64,000 bases of DNA from Anaspis maculata. Lineage: Eukaryota > Arthropoda > Insecta > Coleoptera > Scraptiidae. The DNA is taken from contig OX421963.1 of assembly GCA_949128115.1 (NCBI GenBank), forward strand, positions 91,397,602-91,461,601. The letters are read 5' to 3'. Position 1 is the stretch's first letter, and each line of letters opens with the position of its first letter. Both the position numbers and the translations under genes were made by a program. Shown here piece after piece: positions 57,033-64,000 of the stretch. A model generated the notes under the pieces. It saw nothing but the letters and a program-made list of their open reading frames with translations, was not told where the DNA came from and did not search any database.

Positions 57033-57690
57033 TACAGGGTGATTCAAAAGTGTCGGACCATCCCAACAGTGCATAATATGGAGGTGTAGTTGAGTGCTAG
57101 AAAGTTGTTGAAAACATTCTATGTCTTTTAATTTTGAAGTTATGGAGGGACAAAAGTTGGTCCTTCGATTGCTTCTATTTCCGTTGTTTCAAAAGATTTT
57201 AGTAAACTGTTCATGGAAAAATAATCAGTATAAAAAATCAACCTCGGAATCTGTATTGGATTTCTGTTTTCTATACAGGGTGAATCAGTAACTACAAAAA
57301 TTTATTTTTCCTAAAAAACCAGAAGCAACAAAATTCTATCTAAATGAATTGTGTTTTATAGTTTTATTGTGCTCTACATAGGTTATGGGACCAATGTGGC
57401 TATTTACAGGTACTTGCAGAAAAAAATAATTTTCAGGATTCATTACTAACCCTGTATACGAAACAGAAATTCTTTGCAGATTCAGAGGTTGATTTTTTGT
57501 ACTCATTCTTTTTCCATAAACAGTTTACTAAAATCTTTTGAAACAACGAAACGATCGAAGGACAAACTTTTGTTCCTTTAGAACTTCAAAATTAGAAGGC
57601 ATAGTATTTTTTTAACAACTTTCCAGCACTCTACTGCACCTCCATATTACGCACCTTCAAGGTGGTCCGACACTTTTGAATCACCTGTAT
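57033..57690. mobile_element. palindromic element, full copy, inserted in the duplicated unit
   Basis: Outer arms 57033-57274 and 57457-57690 pair, and the ends are TACAGGGTGATTCAAAAGTGTCGG and CCGACACTTTTGAATCACCTGTA. A central insert, 57275-57456, has its own TACAGGGTGAATCA/CCCTGTA ends. Same family as 1-626. The related unit at 59630-59660 lacks it. Confidence 0.85.
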
Positions 57691-58980
57691 GTTAAGAAGT
57701 CCAAGATTTCGTTGGTGAGTTTTGAATTTTTGTCGACAGACCTCAACATTTAGGCGACAAATTATTCTTGTCGACAGATTTGTCGACAAAAGCGGTCTGA
57801 AATCGCAAGTTTTTGTTCCACTGAAAACCCGATCAACGATCAAGCGGCAACTAATATAGCCTTGTCAACTGTTCTTCTGAAGTGACAGATTTGTCGACAA
57901 ATTCATCAACCTTCAGATATTTGTCGACAAATATGGGACAATTTAGGACTCCTACTTGGCAATCGTCTTGGAATTTTGTCAGCGAATCCAAATTTGAAAA
58001 ACTTCACTTTTTATTTTGAAAGCTTTTGGAATATTTGCCGACAAACTTGGACTTCCAGGCGACAAAACATGGATTCTCCTCTTCACATTCCGAATTTTTG
58101 TCGCAAGCACCGAGTTTGATTGTACAGAAATTGATTAGGCGATTTCAAATTCAATTAAAGTCAACCATTCGACTCCAGCTTTGCAGATTTTTCATAAATT
58201 GTCAACTGCACTGCCCAAAAAGTCACATTGTCGGCAGAATATCGCTTTCAAAAGTAGTTTCTCCTGTTTTAAAAAAACTGTAACGTGTTAAGGACTGAAA
58301 TTGATGAAAAATCCATTTTTCTGATGAAATAAGAAACGTTGTGTAGCAGGAAAAAAGTCTTCTTAATTTAGTCTACTTTCTTACGTTTATCGACGTATTA
58401 TATATTTTCGTCGACAAATTTTCAACAAAATGGTGACCATTCTTGTCGAAGATCGAACACTTTGGTCGAGCAACATCAACCTTTAGACGGTCAACAATTG
58501 AGCAAATATTCGAATGCTTCTCGACGTATTTTACAAAATTTTGGCGAATTTTTTTTTGGACTAAAATGTCGACAATACAAAACATTTCTTTTATGACCAT
58601 TTTTTCCTTAAGTATGCGATTTTCGACAAACTTTGATTTTTTATATCATTTGAGCTTTAGTCGACTACTTTTTCATCTTATGTCGACAAATTTCAAACTA
58701 CTGTCAACCATTCGCGAGTTTTTGTCGTCTAGAACCGTTGACGATGCCAAGAGTGGTTCTATTAAACGTTCGTTTTGTTTAGTTAATTGACGATTTCCGA
58801 TTTTTTTTTGCTTTCTAGAGTTTTTGTCGACTTGAAGCGGAAGAAATTTTGGATTTTATTACAATTTTTTTTGTAGTAAAATCCAAAACTAAAATTTCTA
58901 ATTTTGAGGAATATGTATTCGAACTTGGTCCCACTTTTCTTGAAGTATCGTAGGTTTTTTAACAATTTCGCTCACAATTC
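57691..58980. repeat. GTCGACAAA-rich degenerate repeat
   Basis: The palindromic word TTTGTCGACAAA and variants recur dozens of times with diverged sequence between. 57691-57910 is matched by 59650-59850. Open frames are short and unsupported. Confidence 0.65.
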
Positions 58981-58984
58981 CAAA

Positions 58985-60020
58985 TTATTGTAGACGAGTT
59001 TGCGAGAGTTGCTACAACTGCGGACGCACCAGACACGTGCCAGCAAAGTGCTGATGTAATCGTATATCTAGCTGCAGTATTAAAAAAGAATTAGCGAAAA
59101 AATCAGTTTGCGAGGGCTGCTACAATTGCGGAAGGACCGGACACGTAGCATTAAAGTGTTGTAAACTTCCTCGAGCTTTGTGATTTGTCGGCTAATTTGT
59201 ATTTGCACATTTCAACTGTAGATTTTACCTGTGATGTCTAAAATTTTCAATTATATTCGAAAACATTTGAAAAAGTCGACAAAATGCAGACGACAAACTA
59301 TGCTTAGTTGTCGGCACATTTTTAATTTTCGTTCATGGATTGAAAATCTTGATCTACATTAAAGAATCACAAAAATCGAACACGACTTATTGAAAATCTG
59401 TGGTTGAACCACGAAAACTGGACAGTTGTCTATCTCGACAATTTCCCTTTTCCTGCACCCTTCACCCTTTCGGAAAGGAAAAAATTGTCGAGATCGACAA
59501 CTGTCGAGTGCTCATGGTTCCACCACCGATCCAAGGAGCAGCTTGCTTCGAGCTTTGTCGATTTTGTCGACAAATTCTGACTTGCTACCAAAATAATTGA
59601 ATTTCTAACAGATTCGATTTTGTCGAAAAAATAAACCTACTCCTGTGTTAACAAGTCCAAGCTTCCGTTAGCAAGTTTTGGATTTTTGTCGACAGACTTC
59701 AACATTCAAGCGACGAATTATTCTTGCCGACAAAAGCGGGTTGAAATCGCGACTTTTTTCGTCCTACTAAAAAACTCGATCAACGATCAAGCGCTGACTG
59801 ATGTTAGCCAGTCAACCGTTCTTCTCAAGTGAAAGATATCAGTCGACAGATACAAATTTACCCATCTTCATATATTTGGCGACAAATATGGAACAAGACG
59901 GGACTCTCTACTTGGCAGACATCTTGGAATTTTGTCGATTTTTTGAATATTGCAAAAAAAGGGTTACCAGTGCTACAGTTGCGGACACACTGTACACACA
60001 GCAGCGAAATGCACCCGAAT
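58985..60020 (+). repeat. knuckle/hairpin unit, copy 2, with three CCHC motifs
   Basis: CYNCGRTRHVPAKC at 59010-59051 (then a stop), CYNCGRTGHVALKC at 59118-59159 and CYSCGHTVHTAAKC at 59971-60012, all with four correct ligands. A hairpin lies at 59400-59523. Each motif is followed within about 2-20 codons by a stop. Confidence 0.68.
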
Positions 60021-60172
60021 CAATGCAATAATTTATTTCTTATCTGGTAGCATACGTTATTGTCATTTTTAGTGTAACAAATCTTCAAATAAATATTTCA
60101 AATTCAACATTAATCTATGGTTTAATTGGGCTCAAATCGATTCGGCTATTGGTCGAAATTGTTTCGAGTCGC

Positions 60173-60381
60173 TCAGTTTTGCAGCTTGAAATTGAGGAAG
60201 TTGAACAGTTCCGAGTGGCGTTTGTACACGTGCTGCTTCAAGTTGTACTTCCTCTTGCACTTGAAGTTGCACATGGTACACGTGAAGACCTTGTCCTTGC
60301 CGCAGTCGAAAGACTGATGCACGTTCAGCGTGTTTTGGTTCTTGTAGCACTTATTGCACTTGTCGCATCTCATCGGGAACT
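60173..60381 (-). CDS. lola: lola alternative terminal exon, zinc-finger pair (exon 26)
   Basis: Acceptor TTGTAG ends at 60382. 69 residues: finger 1 C6-C9-H22-C27 (CDKCNKCYKNQNTLNVH, QSFDC), finger 2 C35-C38-H51-H56 (CTMCNFKCKRKYNLKQH). Tail SELFNFLNFKLQN is hydrophobic. It carries the KNQN helix otherwise confined to the low-coordinate end of the array (exons 1-6). ATTAAA at 60121-60126 and AATAAA at 60032-60037. Confidence 0.91.
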
Positions 60382-60611
60382 CTACAATACAAACAAATCA
60401 ATTACTAAATAAGGCCAAGGCACAATGGAAGAAAGCTGTTATGAATTAGTGGAACATCACGAATAAAATAGTTAGATTCATTCAGTGGTTTATTTCAAAA
60501 GGGTAAAACTTAAAGAGCTAGGTTACAAATGGAACAGTTAGAACTGATTGAAATAAGACGCCAGCTGTAACATTTAACCGTTCAACAAAATTGACGGTTT
60601 TAAGGTGGGTT

Positions 60612-60832
60612 TTAAATGAAAATTTTCTGTATCTGCTTCGTCCTCTTCCTTTTGATCTTGCGGTGGACGCCGTCGATGTGAATCTTGAGGTTGCCTTTGG
60701 TCCTGGCTTTGTAAGGACAATCTGCGCACTGGAAGCTCGGTTCTTTTTGGCAGTAGAACTTTTGGTGGTGCCTCAAATTGTTCTTGTAAAGGTAGGACTT
60801 GTTGCAAATTGAACAACTGAACTGGTCCGGAT
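60612..60832 (-). CDS. lola: lola alternative terminal exon, zinc-finger pair without ATG start (exon 27)
   Basis: Acceptor ATTCCAG ends at 60833. 73 residues: finger 1 C7-C10-H23-C28 (CSICNKSYLYKNNLRHH, QKFYC), finger 2 C36-C39-H52-H57 (CADCPYKARTKGNLKIH). The end is a strongly basic run (RKIKRKRTKQIQK) that may add DNA contacts or nuclear import. AATAAA at 60489-60494. Finger 2 is nearly the same as that of exon 28 (KARTKGNL). Confidence 0.91.
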
Positions 60833-60839
60833 CTGGAAT

Positions 60840-61700
60840 TTGACTGGCATCAGTAGAATGTCCTTGATCAGAAAATTACAGAGAAGAAATACCTGCACCT
60901 TTGGTTAGTATGACAATGAGATCGGTTTAGTTACGGGAAAACGGCGGTATTTGGGATGCGATTTGGTATCTGCTCAGAATCAAGAATCGCGTAATTATCG
61001 AAGGACCTTGTTCGGAGTCGCGACAATCGATCCATAGATCAGGGAATAGGGTCGAGGCATTCGTTTTTATGGATTACGACACCCTTTCAGTCTTGGTTTG
61101 TCAATTTTAATCAGCTAATTTCAAACTTGATCTGACAGTAAGAAACTATCGTCCTCGAACTTTGTTCTTTAGAAGGAATCAACAAAATCGACCTATCGAA
61201 CACGAAGTTACGTTCAGGTTTCCAATTGCTAATATCGGTCAACCAATTCATCAGGTCATCAAGCTTGGGTCTACAACACAACGAGTCACAACCGTGTTGC
61301 CGGAGTTTTCATGTTATTTGTACTCGAAACTGAGTCAAGACATCCATTTTCACTGGGTCGGGCTACTTGAATCGTCTTGGTTTCGCAATCGTAACCGACA
61401 AAATCCAAATTTCATTCGACAGTAGACCATCGTCGTCAAGCCTTGTTCTTCAAAAAGGAATACAAAAACGACACGAATACGAAGCTACGTTGAGGTTCCC
61501 AACTTCCAATCTTGGTCTACCACTTCATCTAGGTCATCACGCTAGGATCCACAACAATGACTGGATCGAGGCTTCCGTTTTCACTGGGTCGACGTACTTC
61601 AATCGTCTTGGTTTCGCAGTTTTGATCGACGAATTTAAAATTTGAAACGGTTTAAGTTTAATCGTAACCCGGACACAAAGAGTTGGACGCAAAGAATCTA
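60840..61700. repeat. spacer with GTCACC/GTCATC-type repeats
   Basis: Two or three diverged ~290-bp units (TTTTCACTGGGTCGGGCTACTT at 61347 and TTTTCACTGGGTCGACGTACTT at 61579). The array leads straight into the TATA-bearing segment, as at 21.7 kb. Confidence 0.55.
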
Positions 61701-61729
61701 ACATGATGTATTTGAACAAAGGCGGGGAG

Positions 61730-61995
61730 AAACCAGCCAATTACAGTTCCAGCCCAGTCCAGGAGAAGGAACGCACAAAGCCCGGCTCTCGAAAGCCGGG
61801 GAGAAGCAACGTCGTCTCAGCGGTTTTAGATCGCTGTGATTTTCCGTGCAACATCGGCAAATTTGAAAGTCAATGCACGATCCATGTGACCGGATGACGA
61901 TCGAACGAGCATTATAAAAGAACACAGGAATGAACTGGATAAATCAATCAATTATTGTAGTTGTCATCGGCTCTGCCCGACGGGATAAGATTGTA
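61730..61995 (+). promoter_or_regulatory. TATA-bearing dispersed segment, copy 2
   Basis: GAGCATTATAAAAGAACACAGG (61909) aligns with GAGTATTATAAGAGAACCCAG (21907). Both continue with AATCAATCAATTATTGTAG and CGACGGGATAAGATTGTA. TATAAAAG is a consensus TATA box on the plus strand, opposite to lola. Confidence 0.5.
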
Positions 61996-61999
61996 TGTC

Positions 62000-62400
62000 A
62001 TGAGCCTTCGGCCTTACAAAACCCTTCAATTGACAATATAACTAGACCGATAGCACCCGGTAATTTGAAGGGAAATCTTGACACACGTATAGTTCAATTG
62101 GACCTATCACGAGTGGGGATGACAAGAAAGATAATTCCACACGGTAGGGCAATAGTGTTGATTTGGTTTTGGCTGGAAGTTTTGGGTTCGGGTCACCCGT
62201 TCGACAGTTTTGGTCTTCAAATTCTCACGGGCAGTTTTAATATGCTACTCAAAATAAACAGGACCGTCTCAGAACTTAGTTCTGAAACTAAACTCTCTGG
62301 CCTTGCTTCTAATACTAAAATAGAAGACAACGATATCTGTACGATAACTTTAATTGGGAATGCCATTACGACTTTCAGTCAAATCATTATTTCTATTTTT
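62000..62400. other. spacer, nothing recognised
   Basis: A 204-residue plus-strand frame crosses here and runs antisense through exon 28, but has no protein-like features. Confidence 0.35.
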
Positions 62401-62419
62401 CGAGTAAATATCGTCAATT

Positions 62420-62598
62420 TTAAATTTTTCTGTGCACCCTGGCGATGTGGCTTCTCAAGTTTCCCTTGGTCCTCGCCTTGTAGGAGCACTGGTGACACTG
62501 AAAAGCTTCTACGGTTCCTTGACAATAGCATTTCTTGTGCGTGAACAACGCACCCCTCGATCTGTACCTCTTTCCGCACGTGTCGCACTTGTACGCAG
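62420..62598 (-). CDS. lola: lola alternative terminal exon, zinc-finger pair (exon 28)
   Basis: Acceptor GGTTTCAG ends at 62599. 59 residues: finger 1 C5-C8-H21-C26 (CDTCGKRYRSRGALFTH, KKCYC), linker QGTVEAFQ one residue longer than usual, finger 2 C35-C38-H51-H56 (CHQCSYKARTKGNLRSH). It ends RKI right after the last histidine. An ATTAAA at 62349-62354 is the nearest signal. Sister of exon 27. Confidence 0.91.
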
Positions 62599-62649
62599 CT
62601 GAAACCAAAAAACAGCCGTTATCATCAATTTGGAGATTCATCTGCCTCT

Positions 62650-63360
62650 CCCCCTTGCTATTCCAGAAGAGCCCCCAAAGACGTAATTTGCGTTCCGTTG
62701 CTCCCCCAAACCAGAAAGCTGTTGCCCTAACCGTTTAATCAATGAAGAGATAGAATTTTTATTCCCAGCGTTCAGTTTTCGGCCCCATGTTATTCAAAAA
62801 GCGTCCCCCAGGGCCCCATTTCCGTTTCATTGCTTTTGCAAACCTGAGATGCATCTGAATCGGAAACCCTAAGCGTTGGGTCAATCAAGAGACAAGTTTC
62901 TCAGGGTCTAGTTTCCAATCCTCTGTTATTCCAAAAGTGTCCCCCAACGCGCCATTTCCTCCGCTTTTGCAGGCCTAGGAGACGCTTCGGAAATGAAGCC
63001 CCAAGTATGGAGTCAATCAAAAGATCAAAAGGGATGTCCCTCAGGACGCAGCTTACGCCCCTAATGCTTCCGTGAACCTGGGAAACGTTTCTGATACGCA
63101 ACTTGAAGCGCCAGATCAATCTGAAGCGGTGCGCCCCAGGGTACCGTTCACGCCCCCTGCTATTCAAAGCGCGCCCCAGAGCGTTGTTTTCGTCCCGTTG
63201 CTTTCCCAGACCGCGAAACGCCAAAGTTTTATTGGCTCACTCAGCCTAGAGGAAATGAAGTGTTCCACAGGGCACACTTTCCGCCCCAATGCTGTTCCAA
63301 AAGCGCGCCCCAGAGCCCAGTTTTCGTCCCTTTTCCTTTACCCAAGCCCCAACGGGAGTT
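62650..63360. repeat. degenerate ~130-145 bp tandem repeat
   Basis: The landmark TGYTATTCCAAAAGCGYCCCCC recurs near 62657, 62788, 62932, 63160 and 63290, followed by a TTTCGTCCCGTTGC-like block. More GC-rich than the other arrays. No exon present. Confidence 0.65.
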
Positions 63361-63427
63361 TTCACGAATCATCAAGGATTTGTGCAACGAAAATCTTTTA
63401 TTCCATACACAGAACTCGGTTCATATA

Positions 63428-63603
63428 TCACTCTGCTCCCGGATGCACGATGGTGATGTGCCGCTTGAGATTGTACTTCTGCTTGGCGGCGTAACGGCAG
63501 TACGGGCAGTTGAAGCTCGGCGTCTGTTGGCACTCGAATTTCGCGTGCCTCCACAACGAACGCTGTCTTTTGTAGCCTTTTCCGCAGCGCTGGCACACGT
63601 TTT
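63428..63603 (-). CDS. lola: lola alternative terminal exon, zinc-finger pair (exon 29)
   Basis: Acceptor TTTTTCCAG ends at 63604. 58 residues: finger 1 C4-C7-H20-C25 (CQRCGKGYKRQRSLWRH, AKFEC), finger 2 C33-C36-H49-H54 (CPYCRYAAKQKYNLKRH). Ends PGAE. AATAAA at 63397-63402, 26 nt past the stop. It is the first alternative exon met by transcription in this window; more exons may lie beyond 64000. Confidence 0.92.
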
Positions 63604-63609
63604 CTGGAA

Positions 63610-64000
63610 AAAGATACAATGAAAAACCGTGTATTCGGCTGCGAACGTACAAACCCCGGTTCGCCTGGAGAAATCCAAAAGACGTACAAAAGAAAACTAG
63701 GCAGTCCGAAAACCAAACATTGTATTAAGTATCCATTAATTTGTATCAAGTACCACATTAGACGGGTGCGAAAGTGAAACGAAAATTATTCTATTTACAC
63801 GGGGTGTTAGACTAGCAAACAACGTGAATCACCCTGTAAGTACAAATTTTCACTGATAGTCTTCAGGCACTTTATCGACTAGTTGCACTCTTTCAGTTCT
63901 AGATTTGTTCATTCGTTTTTGATCTATTATTCTGGATAAATTCAACTTCTAGAATTTATTCAAGTATTTGAAAATATTAAATAACATTTGAAGAAATCAG
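63610..64000. other. spacer at window end
   Basis: A short pair of ACGGGGTGTT and CACCCTGTA ends at 63800-63837 looks like a collapsed palindromic element. Nothing else recognised. Confidence 0.4.

Larger units (their letters stand above)
737..63603 (-). other. lola: lola-type array of alternative 3'-terminal zinc-finger exons
   Basis: Twenty-nine exons on one strand each open at a CAG or TAG acceptor and end in a stop. None has a convincing downstream donor, so they read as terminal exons. The coding length of every one is 2 modulo 3, so each takes one base from the upstream exon. Encoded tails carry paired zinc fingers with the lola signature (first finger ending H-x4-C, then G-K-x-P and a C2H2 finger). 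The known lola locus joins a shared BTB N-terminus to such exons, partly by trans-splicing. The BTB exons are not in the window. The family call rests on finger signature and layout; a different BTB-ZF gene with the same design is less likely. Confidence 0.88.

Noticed and set aside
61930..62544. 204-residue plus-strand open frame after the TATA-bearing segment
   Set aside because: It crosses exon 28 in antisense, has no recognisable domain, and the corresponding frame after the 21.9 kb copy is unrelated.
1..64000. tRNA, rRNA or BTB-domain sequence
   Set aside because: Looked for and not recognised; the BTB exons of lola must lie outside the window.

Overview
The window looks like insect genomic DNA: spliced genes, AT-rich spacers, a LINE, many palindromic MITE-like elements and long tandem-repeat arrays. 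Its genes are almost entirely one array. At least 29 short exons, all on the minus strand, each start at a 3' splice site (CAG or TAG), run to a stop codon and usually have a poly(A) signal soon after. All begin in the same codon phase. They encode mutually exclusive C-terminal tails, almost all a zinc-finger pair with a C2HC first finger and a C2H2 second finger (core pattern H-x4-E/D-C-G-K-x-P). This is the architecture of longitudinals lacking (lola), a BTB transcription-factor locus whose shared 5' exons are joined by cis- or trans-splicing to many alternative terminal exons. The BTB exons are not here and should lie beyond position 64000, because transcription runs from high to low coordinates.

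Layout, low to high coordinate. 1-3 kb: palindromic element and three finger exons. 3.4-10.6 kb: short-period AT-rich array split by a 5'-truncated LINE with an intact ORF2. 11.6-17.7 kb: six finger exons with a block of CCHC zinc-knuckle repeats among them. 17.7-22 kb: tandem array containing a 1,001-bp duplication, ending in a TATA-bearing segment. 22.3-34.1 kb: twelve finger exons and one degenerate exon relic, separated by ~310-bp repeat arrays. 35.0-38.1 kb: ~150-bp satellite organised in ~597-bp higher-order repeats. 38-44 kb: foldback elements, isolated CCHC knuckles and satellite fragments. 45.8-46.2 kb: a long isoform exon. 47.5-54.6 kb: a chain of palindromes, some nested at the exact centre of others, a minisatellite and one exon. 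54.6-55.9 kb: two finger exons and a possible non-finger exon. 56-60 kb: a duplicated GTCGAC-rich unit with CCHC knuckles. 60.2-63.6 kb: four finger exons and a second TATA-bearing segment.

Inferred function: one BTB promoter region supplies a common N-terminus, and the choice of terminal exon sets DNA-binding specificity. The identical splice phase makes every exon interchangeable. Several exons have no in-frame start codon and would be missed by ORF-based annotation. The spacers are dominated by repeats with a unit near 150 bp or its multiples, and by inverted repeats that could form long hairpin RNAs if transcribed.
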